A DNA stretch of 64,000 nucleotides from Cupriavidus sp. EM10 (GCF_018729255.1 NZ_CP076061.1:1-64000); one strand, 5' to 3'. Counted from the first letter of the stretch, positions 18,139 to 28,703 are shown. Translations and numbers: made by a program. Notes: generated by a model not told the origin, from the sequence alone.

Positions 18139-19634
18139 ATGAAACTTCATCTTGTGTGCGGCGCAGCGTTGATCGCCGCAGGGGTAACGCTTGCCGCAGC
18201 TTGCAGCGGCGACAACGATGCCACGCCGGTCGGCTCGGGCACCATCGTCGACCACGTGACGGTGGTCGATACGCGCGACGGCAGCAGCAGGCGCGACATG
18301 GCCGTGCTGATTGACGGCGGCACCATCCGCAAGATCGCGCCCGGCGGCAGCTTCCGCGCCGAGGGCTCGGCCACGGTCGTCGATGGCACCGGCAAGTACC
18401 TCGTGCCCGGCTACAACGACATGCATACCCATGTGCTCGACATGGCTGACCAGTCACCCACCTATTTCCCGCAGATGATCGCCAACGGCATCACCGGCTT
18501 TCGGGAAATGGCCGGGTCGGCCGCGCTGATCGCGAGGGCGAAGACACTCAACGCCGACAGCGCGGCGGGCAAGGTGCTCGCCCCGGAGATGCTTGCGATG
18601 CCCAGCACCATCATCGCGGTGCCGCAACCGGACGTGGCCGTGCAACTTGTGCGCCAGGCAAAGGCGGACGGCGCCGATTTCGTCAAGGTCGTCAATGAAA
18701 CGCCGGGCACATTCCCGGCGGTCATGGCCGAAGCCGCGAAGCAGGGATTAAGCGTGGTCGGCCACCTCTCGCCGACGATAGCCCCGGCCACGGCGTCCGA
18801 TGCCGGCATGCGTGCGATCGAACACCTCGGCCCGGCATTGAGCGTATTGCTCGGGTGCTCCACTGCCGAGGATTCGATCCGCGCCGACATTCTGAAGGCG
18901 CCCCCACCGCCCCAACGTCACCAGCCCGTTCCTGCCGCGCGCGCCCGAAGCCCAATGGTTCCAGCGTGTGATGGACACTTTCTCCGAAGACAAATGCCGA
19001 TCGCTGGCGCGCACCTTCGTCAAGAACGGCACGTGGCAGTCGCCCACGCTGTATCGGGTCAGGACGATGCAGTTCAGTACCGATGCCACCTATCGCAACG
19101 ACCCCAACCTGAAGTACATCGAGCCCGGTCGGCGCGCGAGTTGGCAGTCGCTCGCCGACCAATATGTCGCCAGCATGCCGCCCGAAGACGACTGCAGTCT
19201 TCCGCAGGTTCTACGACTTCCAGGTCCGCGCGCTGCAACTGTTCCGCGCAGAAGGTGTGAAGATGATTGCCGGCTCCGACGTCACTGGCATCTGGTGCAT
19301 CCCCGGCTTCAGCCTGCAGGCCGAATTCCGTCAGCTCGCGCAGGCCGGCTTTACGCCATTGGATGTACTGCAGATGACTACGCTGAACGCTGCCGCTTTC
19401 CTCGGACGCACGTCGAGCATGGGCACGGTGGAAGAGGGCAGAAATGCTGACCTTGTGTTGCTGGAGGCCGACCCACTGGCCGATGTGGCGAATCTCGCCC
19501 GCATTGGCGGTGTGTTCCTGAGGGGACGTTATCAGCCGAAGGCTGCGTTGCAGGCGATGCTCGACAGCGTGGAAGGTGCCTATCTGAAGCAGCCAATGTC
19601 GGCATGGCGCGAAGACGTGAACCACAAAGACTGA
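18139..19634 (+). pseudogene. Amidohydrolase-family enzyme, broken by two frame shifts as sequenced
   Basis: The product would be about 497 residues: a signal/lipoprotein-like leader (LAAACS) and an imidazolonepropionase-like amidohydrolase with metal-binding HTH in NDMHTHVLD, then FVKVVNE, SVVGHLS, AGSDVTG and the C-terminal GTVEEGRNADLVLLE. The frame changes near 18901-18913 (C-rich run) and again near 19185-19200. Both need one extra base in the sequence (or two lost), unlike the single losses seen elsewhere, so true decay is possible here. It follows the porin by 11 bases and would act last in this unit. Confidence 0.8.
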
Positions 19635-19645
19635 GGACGTTACGA

Positions 19646-19674
19646 GCCTTCATGCTGTAGGCGAGCATGAAGGC
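19646..19674 (+). terminator. Strong hairpin downstream of the amidohydrolase
   Basis: Perfect 11-bp arms GCCTTCATGCT and AGCATGAAGGC flank a 7-base loop, 12 bases after the stop codon. There is no T run, so it may be a factor-dependent terminator or an mRNA-stabilising stem. The rest of the 199-base gap to 19834 shows nothing else. Confidence 0.5.
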
Positions 19675-19833
19675 CTACCGCCGCGATTGAGTCCGGAATT
19701 TCCGTTATTGGCTGATCTGAGACATCGATCCGTGGCGGCAGCGCTTGGTGGCAGGACATTAGTGTATGGCTGGTACATCAATCAAAGCAATAATATCTAT
19801 TATGTTAAACACTGAATGTGCCATCCAACGCCA

Positions 19834-20811
19834 TCATGCGTCATCAGGCACCAGCAGCAGCTTGCCCGTGGTAGCCCGGCTCTCCATGTCGGCGTGCGCA
19901 CGGGCGGCGTCCTTCAGCGGATACCGGCGACCGATGTTCGGCTGCAGCTCGCCGTCCAGAATCCACTGGAACAACTGCGCCGCATGTGCGCGAAGGCGTT
20001 CGGGCGTGCGGACATGGTGGGCGTAGACCGCGTATCCGATCTTCACGCTCTTTGGCAGTGACATGATGTCGATCAGCCCCGGCCCGCCCAGGATCGGTCC
20101 GTACCAGCACAGCGTTCCCGCTACCTTCAGGGCGTCGATCGAACCCTGGAACGTGACGGGGCCGGAGCCGTCGTAGACCACATCCACTCCCTCTCCATCC
20201 GTCAGCCGAATCGCTTCTGCGGCGAACTGTCCGGACGTATCGACGATGACATGGTTGGCGCCGGCAGCGCGCGCTACCGCTGTCTTGCTTTCGGACGACA
20301 CGCGGCCGATGACCCTGCCGCCGCGTAGCTTGATGATCTGGGTCAGCAGCAGCCCGACCCCGCCCGCCGCCGCATGCACCAGCGCGACGTCGCCGGCCCG
20401 AACCGGATAAAACTCGGTAGCGAAGTGGCTGGCAGTCAGACCCGCCATCATGATCGACGCAGCGACTTCGTCGTCGACACCCTCCGGCACGGACACCAGC
20501 GACGCGGCGGGCACTGAAACCATTTCGGCGTAGCTGCCTGGCGCGTAAGCCCAGGCGACGCGTTGGCCCGGTACGAAGTCCCGCACGCCTTCTCCTACCG
20601 TCACCACACGCCCGGCCCCTTCTACGCCGATGGCTTTCGGATACGGCAGTTCGGTCCAGAACTGGCCCTGCCTGACCCCCATGTCCATGAAGTTCACGCC
20701 GGCCGCAGCTACCTGGACCAACACTTCGCCGGGTCTCGGTGTTGGCGTGGGTTGCTCGACGTATTGCATCACGTCCGGCCCACCGCTGGTTTCCATCAAC
20801 ACTGCTTTCAT
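19834..20811 (-). CDS. NADPH:quinone oxidoreductase-like zinc-independent dehydrogenase
   Basis: The 325-residue protein of the MDR superfamily (quinone oxidoreductase/zeta-crystallin group) has a GroES-like N-terminal half with GVNFMDMGVRQG. The nucleotide-binding motif is AAAGGVG in the Rossmann half. The catalytic-zinc cysteine/histidine set is absent, as in QOR. It probably reduces quinones or enones with NADPH. It lies downstream of a TetR gene in the same direction; a strong palindrome separates the two, so control by that regulator is likely. Confidence 0.87.
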   Translation of the reverse strand: MKAVLMETSGGPDVMQYVEQPTPTPRPGEVLVQVAAAGVNFMDMGVRQGQFWTELPYPKAIGVEGAGRVVTVGEGVRDFVPGQRVAWAYAPGSYAEMVSVPAASLVSVPEGVDDEVAASIMMAGLTASHFATEFYPVRAGDVALVHAAAGGVGLLLTQIIKLRGGRVIGRVSSESKTAVARAAGANHVIVDTSGQFAAEAIRLTDGEGVDVVYDGSGPVTFQGSIDALKVAGTLCWYGPILGGPGLIDIMSLPKSVKIGYAVYAHHVRTPERLRAHAAQLFQWILDGELQPNIGRRYPLKDAARAHADMESRATTGKLLLVPDDA

Positions 20812-20840
20812 GAGTTGCCTCGGTTTCGTTGGTCAATTTG

Positions 20841-20862
20841 TTCTGGAATCAACGTTCCAGAA
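20841..20862. promoter_or_regulatory. Operator-like inverted repeat upstream of the quinone oxidoreductase
   Basis: Perfect 8-bp arms TTCTGGAA and TTCCAGAA are separated by TCAACG, 29 bases upstream of the oxidoreductase start. The right half (AACGTTCCA) recurs upstream of the adjacent TetR gene, which supports binding by that regulator. Confidence 0.75.
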
Positions 20863-20873
20863 TCGTCAAAAAA

Positions 20874-21440
20874 TCAGGTCAGCGCCCGCATTGCCAGCTG
20901 GCCCAGCGCACGCAATTCCGCTTCGCCCGAACCGCCACGCGCGGCGAGCCGCAGTGCCGAGATGCTGGCCCACAGGAATGCCGCCATGTGGCGCGGCTCG
21001 GAGTCGGCCACCAGGTCGCCATCCTGTTGCGCGGTGCGGATGGTGTCGATCAGGGCCGCCGACAGCACCTTGCCTGACGCAGCGCGGATGGCGTTGACTT
21101 GTTCGTCCTTGTCGCCGAACTCGCTGATGGAGCCCACGCCCAGGCATGGCTGGTGGGCGTTCCGCACCACACGGTCCATCATCTTGCGAATGCCGTCGAT
21201 GGCCTTCGGGCCGCTGCGCAGCGCGGCGATATGCGCATGCGTTTCCGTCTCGGCATAGCGCTGCAGCGCGGCGCAGTACAGCTGCCACTTGTCCTGGAAG
21301 GTGTCGTAGAGACTCTGCCGGCCGATTTTCATCGCGCTGGTGAGCATGGTGGCGGATGTCCCCGCGAAACCATGTTCGCAGAACACGTGGATTGCCGCGT
21401 CGAGCGCTTCGCCCTTGTCGAATTCTTTTGGTCTGGCCAT
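20874..21440 (-). CDS. TetR/AcrR-family regulator of the quinone oxidoreductase
   Basis: The 188-residue TetR protein opens with MARPKEFDKGEALDAA and has a helix-turn-helix ending in GRQSLYDTF, typical of the YxdF/AcuR-like group. The start at 21440 was chosen because homology begins there; the frame to 21527 passes through the putative operator. It lies 62 bases upstream of the oxidoreductase in the same direction. The operator-like sites before both genes suggest autoregulation and repression of the enzyme by an electrophile or quinone signal. Confidence 0.87.
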   Translation of the reverse strand: MARPKEFDKGEALDAAIHVFCEHGFAGTSATMLTSAMKIGRQSLYDTFQDKWQLYCAALQRYAETETHAHIAALRSGPKAIDGIRKMMDRVVRNAHQPCLGVGSISEFGDKDEQVNAIRAASGKVLSAALIDTIRTAQQDGDLVADSEPRHMAAFLWASISALRLAARGGSGEAELRALGQLAMRALT

Positions 21441-21457
21441 GGCTGCACTGTAGTGAT

Positions 21458-21473
21458 ATTGGAACGTTTGGTC
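21458..21473. promoter_or_regulatory. Candidate autoregulatory TetR site
   Basis: The minus strand contains CCAAACGTTCCAAT, sharing AACGTTCCA with the palindrome at 20841-20862. It sits 18-33 bases upstream of the TetR start. Confidence 0.5.
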
Positions 21474-21753
21474 AAGAATTGGATTGCAGGATGCCGGAGA
21501 CGCCAATTTTTCCTGCCTGGATGACATCGAACGCTTCAGGGCGGCCCGTCCCTGCCGTTATCTGGTTTCGCTGTGCGCCTGTTCCAGGGCCGCGCGAGCT
21601 TTCATTGTGGCGTTCCCTGCCCTTTGCAAGCCCGAAGACGTCAACTTCACGATAGGGCTGCCGGGGCTGGAAGTTGCGATGCTTGTCGGCCTGGCCGACC
21701 TCGACTAGCCTGCTATCGATGCCAATTATTCGCCGCAGTGCGATGCCCAGTTG

Positions 21754-24395
21754 ATGCCAGAACGCCCGACCACCCGATTTGGCAGAGCCCGTCAACGGCT
21801 GGGGCAGGTCTTTTCCCCGTTGAACATGGCTGCTGCGGCGTGGTTGATCGCAACCTGGGCGTTTGCGACGTTCGAGCTCGTGAGCGAGCGAGACCGACTG
21901 CTGAGCGACGCCGCCACGCGTACCCAGGCGGAAGCTGCAGCGTTTGGCGCCTATTCGAAATCCAGCATCCTCAGGCTGTCCGAGTTCCTGCTCGATCTCA
22001 GGGCCAGTTGGCTGGTGGGCGAAACGGGCTTCGTCGAACTGGTGCGTGAGCGGCAGAACCTGGTGGTTGACCTGTCGTTCCAGGTGGCGGTGATCGACAG
22101 GCATGGCCTGCTGGTCTACTCCTCCATCTCCCCACCCGCACCGAACGAGAAGGTCGATCTGAGCGCGCGCGAGCATTTTCAGGTCCATCAGAACGCGGGT
22201 GGGCGCGACACCCTGTTCATCAGCGACCCGGTGAAAGGCAAGGTCTCGCGCAAATGGTCGATCCAGTTCACGCGCCCTATCCTGCGCGCGGGCGCCTTCG
22301 ACGGGGTTATCGTCGTCTCGGTCAGTCCCGAGCAGTTCGCCAGCTTCGCGCAGACGTTTACGAACAGCGAAGGCGAAGTGGCGTCGGTCATCAAGTCGTC
22401 CGGGCAGGTCATCGCCCGCGTGCCGGCGCTGGAGGGATCGCTGGCGAAGGCACTGAGCAACCGGCCGTACCTTGCCGGCAATGCGCCCCAGGCCGGCAGT
22501 TTCCGGGCAGTGTCCGGCTCGGAGAATGTCGAGCGGGTCTTCGGCTATTACCGAGTGCCGGAGTTCGGGCTGAATTTCGTGGTGGGCGAGTCGGTCGACC
22601 AGGTGCTGGCACCGTACGAGGACTATCGCCGCGTTGCCCTGGCCAGTGCGATTGCGTCCACCCTGCTGCTTGGCCTGCTGTACTACAGCCTGCGCCGCTT
22701 CATGACGGAGCGCCGGCGACATATGGAGGAGATGCGGCTGGCCTCGCTCGTCTATTCGTCCAGCAGCGAGGCCATGGTGGTGACGTCCCTCGACGGCACC
22801 ATCATCGACGTGAACCCGGCATTCGCCACAGCCACCGGATATTCGGTCGATGAAATCAAGGGCCGCTCGGGCGACAGGCTGAGCGGAGCCGCCAATGCGG
22901 CGGGGCTGGTCGAACGCCTGCGCGCCACGGTGAATGCCAAGGGCAGATGGAGCGGCGAACTGTCGATCCGCCGCAAGGACGGCAGCGAATTTCCGGCCTA
23001 TCTGACTGTGGATACTTACCTGCCTCACGGCCAGGGCGAGCGCCGCCGCGTGGCGCTGATCCATGACATGACCGAGAAGCGCCAGGCGGAGGAAGTCATC
23101 CGGCATCAGGCAAATTTCGACGCGCTCACGGACTTGCCCAACCGCCGCCTGTTCTTCGAGCGGCTGGCGCAGGAACTGGAGCGCTCGCGCGGCACGCAGA
23201 AAGTGCTGGCGCTGCTGTTCATCGACCTGGACCGCTTCAAGGAAGTGAACGACACGCTCGGCCACGATCAGGGCGACCTGTTGCTGCGAGAGGCGGCGCG
23301 GCGTATCGCGGCATCGGTGCGCGCGTCGGATACCGTCGCAAGGCTGGCTGGCGACGAGTTCACCGTGATCCTGCCCGATGTGGGCGATGCTGCCATTGCC
23401 GCGAGCATCGCCGAAGCCATCCTGAAGCAGATTGCCGCGCCCTACCGGCTGGCCGGCGAACTGGTGGAAGTGTCGGCCAGCATCGGCGTGGCAACCTTCC
23501 CCATGGACGCCGACAACCCCGAGGCGCTGCTGGTGTACGCGGACCATGCAATGTTCGCCGCCAAGGAGGAAGGCCGCAATCGCTGGAAGGTCTTCACGCT
23601 GGCGCTGCTGCAAGCCGAGCGGGAGCGCCTGCGCATCACCCAGGACCTGCGCACCGCGCTGGCGTCCGGCCAGTTCGCGCTGCACTACCAGCCTATCGTC
23701 GACCTGCGCACGGGCAAGGTCTGCAAGGCGGAGGCCCTGATCCGCTGGAACCATCCGGTGCGCGGCGCCATCCATCCCGCCGATTTCATCGCCGTTGCCG
23801 AGGAATCGGGCCTCATCATCGACATCGGCCGCTGGGTGCTGGCCGAAGCGCTGGATCAATTGGTGACCTGGCAGGCCCAGCTTGGCAAGGACTTCCAGAT
23901 ATCGGTCAACAAATCCCCATGGAGTTCAGCGCGCCGGCAAGCGGGCCCGAGTCGTGGTCAAGCGTGATCGCGCGCCGGAACGTGCCCGTGGGAGGCCTGG
24001 TCATCGAGATCACCGAAGGCGCGCTGATGGAGCAAAGCACCGACGCCATGGACCAGCTCTCGCGCTTCCAGGCCGCCGGCATCGAGATCGCGCTCGACGA
24101 CTTCGGCACCGGCTACTCGTCCTTGTCGTACCTGCGGCGCATGGACATCGACTACATCAAGATCGACCGCTCCTTCATCCGCTCGCTGACCCGTGGCCCG
24201 GACGACGTAGCGCTGTGCCGCGCCATCATCAGCATGGCCCACGCACTGCGTATCAGAGTGATTGCCGAGGGCATCGAAACCGAGTCGCAGCGCGATATCC
24301 TTGTGGCCGCCGGCTGTGACTATGGGCAGGGTTATTTCTTCTGCCCGCCGGTGGAGCCGAGGGCGTTCGAGGCTTTTGTGGGGGCGGTGACTTGA
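21754..24395 (+). pseudogene. PAS-GGDEF-EAL cyclic-di-GMP protein, one frameshift as sequenced
   Basis: The restored product is about 880 residues: a membrane-anchored N-terminal sensor (TM about 25-40, extracytoplasmic Cache-like region, second TM about 295-315), a PAS domain, then GGDEF with LAGDEF and an RxxD inhibitory site (RASD) five residues before it. An EAL domain follows (KAEALIRW, LEITEG, DDFGTGYSS, AEGIETE). It could both make and degrade c-di-GMP. The frame breaks at the CCCC run 23915-23918, where one C is missing; the EAL half continues from 23919. ATG at 21754 is preferred over TTG at 21751. As sequenced, EAL is cut before its catalytic residues. Confidence 0.85.
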
Positions 24396-24811
24396 GGGGG
24401 GTGGTCTACCGGACAGGCTGTGCGAAATTGCTCGTCGACGCCCTCTTCCGCACCGGGTCAGCATTTCTTCAACCTGCCCTGCGGAACTGGCGGGCGGCCA
24501 TCGGCAGATAATTCAAGAACTTGGCCCCTCTCAGGGAGGGGTGCATTTGCATCGCCTAAATCACACGATATCCGTATCATCTCGCATGCACGTTTTCTGT
24601 GCCTTGGGCAGGTTAGCCCTTGCAAAGAAGAATCAAGAAACGGAATCGGTTGTGGAAGCACTCGGGTCGTCAAGCACGCCATATCAGGCGTCCAGCAAAG
24701 GCGCATCGCGCCATTCTTCATCGCCGCCGCACGGCGGCAGGATCTCGTATCCGGTATCGCCCGGAAGGATCCAGTCCCGGCATACGCCACGCATTCACTG
24801 AAGATCAAACA
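24396..24811. other. 416-base intergenic region, no gene seen
   Basis: No coding frame with family resemblance was found. A GC-rich hairpin lies at 24525-24541 (CCCCTC, loop, GAGGGG) without a T run. The region downstream of it probably holds the promoter of the four-gene exported-protein cluster, but no box pair is convincing. Confidence 0.4.
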
Positions 24812-25026
24812 ATGAGTTTTCTTGAGAAGCCAGTTCGCCTGGCTGTGGTAGCGCTCGCCCTTACGCTGGCTGCATGCGGTGAAAAGGCGGCCGAAAGCCC
24901 CCGGCCGAGCAAGCGGCTGCCCCATCCGTCTCCGTCAAGGCAGGCGACGCCTCTGTCGAAACCAGCGACACCGGCACGGTCGTGCGTGCTGGCGACGTTT
25001 CCGTATCCATCTCCAATACCAGGTGA
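24812..25026 (+). CDS. Small lipoprotein of unknown function (frameshifted as sequenced)
   Basis: Restoring one C in the run at 24898-24902 gives a 71-residue lipoprotein: a lipobox LAAC at 19-22, a short Pro/Ala linker, then two beta-like repeats, SVSVKAGDASVETS and TVVRAGDVSVSIS. It ends at TGA 25024-25026, only five bases before the next gene. Without correction the frame runs on out of phase through the next gene. The repeats resemble the short beta-strand repeats of secreted DUF3060-type proteins, but the family is not recognised with confidence. It opens a cluster of four exported proteins. Confidence 0.6.
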
Positions 25027-25031
25027 TCCCC

Positions 25032-26686
25032 ATGATGAACGCATTCCGCAAGACGCTGCTGGCAACGGCCGCTGTGGCCACGGTGGCAGCACTGGCCATC
25101 CCGGCGGCACAAGCCATGGACATCGAGGCGCGCGGCGTGGGCACCGCCCGGATTACCGACGACCTGGCATCCGTCCGCACCTCGGCCCTCAGGCAGGCCA
25201 AGCGAAATGCCGTGCTGGCCGCGCTGGACAAGGTGGTGGGCGCCGGTACCAGCAAGAGCGCGGACGTACAGGCCAAGCTGGACGACCTGGTGGTCCAGGT
25301 CGGAGAAGAGTCGTTCTACAGCCCGGTTCCCAGCTCGGTGGATGGTCAATACCAGGTCAGCATCACGCTGCGCATGGACGACAAGGCGCTGCGGACCCAG
25401 ATCAGCGACCTTGGCCTGGCGTTGAACACCACCACCACGCGCAGCCAGCCCATCCTGGTGATGATGGACGAATTCTTCACCACGCCCACCAACCTGCGCG
25501 CACCGCTGGAAGAACTGACCGAGTTCAGGCACGAGGAAGGCAGCAGCTTCAACGAGAAGGAGGCCGCCTCCAGCTCGAAGAAGGCGGCCTACGCTGCCAC
25601 CAGCAACTCGGCCTATGCCTCGAAGGAGCAAGCCGCCTTTGCCGTGAAGGAAAGCGCGGCTGGCCGGGTGAGCGCTGCCCGTGACACGCAGGTGGCCGGT
25701 GCGGCGCGCGACGGATATGGTGGCCAGGCCGCCGTGGCCGGTCGCGACAGCGCCCGCTACGATGCCGCCAGTGCCAGCAGCCGCCAGGCAGCCGGCGCGG
25801 CCTCGCGCCAGGTTGCTGCGGCCAGCAGCAGCAATGTCGCAGCCGCCTCGTCTTCCCAGTCCGCCTACGCGCACAACGTCAGCGCCGAGGACCACAACAA
25901 CACGTACTTCCGCAAGCTGGTCAAGTACCAGCCGCAGAACACGGGACCGGACAAGAAGAACTACACCTACAACGAGCTGAAGGGCCAGCTGGGCGACCTC
26001 GACATCAAGGTCATCGACAACGCCCTGTTCAAGAGCAAGTATTTTGGCAACCGCGCCATCACGCTGGATCAGCTGGAAACGGCGCCGAACTGGCCAAATA
26101 CACGGAATTCGCGCGTCAGGAAGCCACGGCCGACTACCTGATGATCGGCTCGTCCGTCATTTACGACGTGGGCGTGGACAGGAACTCGGGTCAGCCGGCA
26201 TGCACGGGCGTGGCCAGCACGAAGACGTTCTCCACCAAGACCGGTGAAGATATTGGATCGGCAACGCAATCCGAGGCAGCCATCGGCATCTCGTCCGACA
26301 ATTGCCGCGCCAAGCTGGCGGGCAAGCTTGCTGCAAGCCTGGGCAACCAGGTCGGCAAGCGCATCCAGGACTTCGTCAAGCGTCGCACGATGTATGGCGC
26401 GGAGTACGTGATTCGCCTGACCGGCGGCGCGCTGACCCTGATGAATCGCACGGCATTCAACCAGGCACTGAAGAACGTGCCCGGCCTGGAGAAAGCGACG
26501 CAGCGACAGGCAGGCACTGACAAGCTGGAGGTCGTGGCAACCTATCGCGGCACCGACCCGCTCGATCAGGCCGTAGCCATGGCGCTGGGCGGCAATCCGA
26601 TGTTTGCCGGCCTGGACTCGATGGTCGACGGCAACATCGTCACGCTCTGCATGAACGGTTGCGCCAAGACCAAGGCTGCTCGCTGA
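25032..26686 (+). CDS. Exported protein of unknown function, FlgT/LPP20-like features (frameshifted as sequenced)
   Basis: The restored product is about 551 residues. A Sec signal peptide ends at AAQA. The next 110 residues (ARGVGTARI, then SALRQAKRNAVLAALDKVVG) look like the N-terminal fold of FlgT/LPP20-type envelope proteins. A 100-residue Ala/Ser-rich spacer with repeated ASSS/AASR blocks follows. The C-terminal half contains ADYLMIGSSVIYDVGV and a CTG/CRAK/CMNGC cysteine set. The frame changes near 26082-26090 (one base missing), joining the part ending at 26141 with the part that ends at 26686. It is tightly linked to lipoproteins on both sides. The function is unknown. Confidence 0.6.
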
Positions 26687-26687
26687 C

Positions 26688-28703
26688 ATGCGCAAGACGA
26701 TCCTGACAATCTCCGCCGCCGCGGCCCTGGCGGCTTGCGGCGGTGCGACTGCGGCCGCTGGCGTAGGCCTGTACGTCGTACCGGGCATCTTCTTCGACGA
26801 TGCCAGTGCTGGAACTGGAACTGGCGCGGGCAGCAGCAAGATCGATCCCGCGTTCCGCCCCGCACTGGACATGAAACAGAGCGTGGCGCAGCTGCAGGAA
26901 CGCGCGCTGGCGCATTTCAAGACGCTCGCGCCGACCATCGACAGCAAGAACAGGCTGCGCACATTGGCCTTGTCGGTGCAGGTCACGCGCGCGTCGCGCT
27001 ACCAGATCGACAAGTCCGACGGCACCACCGATATCTACCTGCCGCTGACGCTCAGCCTGTACTTCAGCAATCCGATGACCGGTGAAGTGCTGCAGTCATT
27101 CAGCCAGACGCGCTACGACGTAATGACCGTGACGCGCGCATCTGGCAAGGCCACCATCGACACCAGCGTCGCCAATGCCTACCGCAACGGCTTTGCAACC
27201 TTGCTGGACACGATGCTGGCCGGCGCCGCCCGCCAGTTCAATCCCTACGTCGTGGAGACACGCGTTGTCGATACGTGGCGCGGCTTCGTGATTCTTGACC
27301 GTGGCTATCGTGCCGGCATCGGCAAGGGCGACGTCATGAACGACGGCGCCAGCGAAATCCGCGTGGAACACGCCGGCGCCGACTACGCCGTGGCAGTGCC
27401 GGTTCTTGGGGCGCCCAAGGATGGCGCGGTATTCAGTCGCGCAGGCACGATGGCGCTGTCCGATGTGAAGAAGCCGCGCGTGCTGGCCCTGGTCAGCGAC
27501 GGCAACGATGACCTGTCCAACGCCGTCAGCACGCAGTTGTTCACCGACAAGCTCGGCAGCGGCGCACCGTTTGCCACCCTGCCCCTGAATGCCAACTTCA
27601 GCCAGGTGCAGGCGTCGATCGACAGCAGTACCAGTATTGGCCACGAAGTCAGCGGCAAGCGCGCCCTGCCCGACTACTTTATCCGCATGGTTGTACCGCC
27701 GGCTCGCCAGTACACGCTGCCGACCAACCTGGCCTACAAGACGCTGCAAAGCGCCCAGGCATGGGCGTTTGCGGAACTGCTGTCCCGCGATGGCCGGGTG
27801 CTCTACGCGGCGGACGTCACGCAGCGCATTGACGACACCGTTACCGACAAGGCGGGCTTCAATGCCGCCGACCGTCGCGAGGTGGTGCTCAAGAACGCGC
27901 TGAACGATCTTGCGGACCGGTTCAGCAAGGAAGTTCGATTCCAGCCGCTGGCGCTGAAGGTGGTCGGCGCCAATGCCGACACCTTCCAGGTCGACGATGC
28001 CGCCGGTGCGCTGCAGTCCGGCGACACCATCCGTGTCTACCACGGTATCGGCAAGCCGGGCCCCCTTACCGAGGAAGCCCTGGTCCCGACCTGGGAGGCT
28101 ACTGTCGTCAGCCGCGACGGCGCCCGCGTGACGGCATCGCCCGTGCTGCCGATTGCCGGCAAGCCGCCGCGGCCCGAATCGGGCGACGTTGTGCTGGCCG
28201 ACAGCGTGGCCAATGCAAATGGCGGCGGCCAGCGCATGGCGTACTGCCCTGCCGAAAAGAGCCAGGTCGGCACCGTGGCGCTGGACCGTTTCAACCTGCT
28301 GGCCTACGCAGGCGCGGCATCCGCCAAGGTGGTCATGATCAACCCGGCGCTCGCGGACCTGGTCAAGGGCCGCATCGGCGGCCAGTCGGGCTTCGCCCGC
28401 GACCTGGCGCTGCGCCCCGGCACCTACGACCGTTGCATCGAAGCGCTCTACCGGATCGATCCGCGCGACCGCAAGTGCGAGGACGGCCTGTGCGCACAAG
28501 GCTACAACGTGCGACTGGCCTATCGCCAGCGCGCCGGCGGCAACGTCGTCGGACAGGCCATCCTGGAACATGGATTCGTCTCGAACGGCTATCCCTCCAC
28601 CGCAGATGCCACGAACGTAAGCGCCCTGCAGGCCATGGACCTCGACCGCGACACGCGCACGAGCCTGGACGGCGTCATGAAACAAATGCTGAATCCCAAC
28701 TGA
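26688..28703 (+). CDS. Large lipoprotein of unknown function
   Basis: The 671-residue protein has a lipobox LAAC at 14-17, so it should be lipid-anchored in the envelope. Its N-terminal third resembles an assembly-type envelope domain. Two segments have the small beta-barrel pattern seen at the C-terminus of FlgT (VILDRGYRAGIGKGDVM and a second ending LQSGDTIRVYHG). A cysteine pair is in RKCEDGLCAQG. The ATG starts two bases after the previous stop, so they are translationally coupled. No flagellar or curli genes are nearby. I do not recognise the family. Confidence 0.7.
   Translation: MRKTILTISAAAALAACGGATAAAGVGLYVVPGIFFDDASAGTGTGAGSSKIDPAFRPALDMKQSVAQLQERALAHFKTLAPTIDSKNRLRTLALSVQVTRASRYQIDKSDGTTDIYLPLTLSLYFSNPMTGEVLQSFSQTRYDVMTVTRASGKATIDTSVANAYRNGFATLLDTMLAGAARQFNPYVVETRVVDTWRGFVILDRGYRAGIGKGDVMNDGASEIRVEHAGADYAVAVPVLGAPKDGAVFSRAGTMALSDVKKPRVLALVSDGNDDLSNAVSTQLFTDKLGSGAPFATLPLNANFSQVQASIDSSTSIGHEVSGKRALPDYFIRMVVPPARQYTLPTNLAYKTLQSAQAWAFAELLSRDGRVLYAADVTQRIDDTVTDKAGFNAADRREVVLKNALNDLADRFSKEVRFQPLALKVVGANADTFQVDDAAGALQSGDTIRVYHGIGKPGPLTEEALVPTWEATVVSRDGARVTASPVLPIAGKPPRPESGDVVLADSVANANGGGQRMAYCPAEKSQVGTVALDRFNLLAYAGAASAKVVMINPALADLVKGRIGGQSGFARDLALRPGTYDRCIEALYRIDPRDRKCEDGLCAQGYNVRLAYRQRAGGNVVGQAILEHGFVSNGYPSTADATNVSALQAMDLDRDTRTSLDGVMKQMLNPN

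Noticed and set aside
21472..23859. Long minus-strand frame of 795 codons opposite the GGDEF-EAL gene
   Set aside because: Antisense shadow of a clearly conserved gene; rich in His, Gln and Arg with no domain pattern.
24396..24811. tRNA or small RNA gene in the gap
   Set aside because: No cloverleaf or terminator-ended structure could be drawn; only a short GC hairpin is present.
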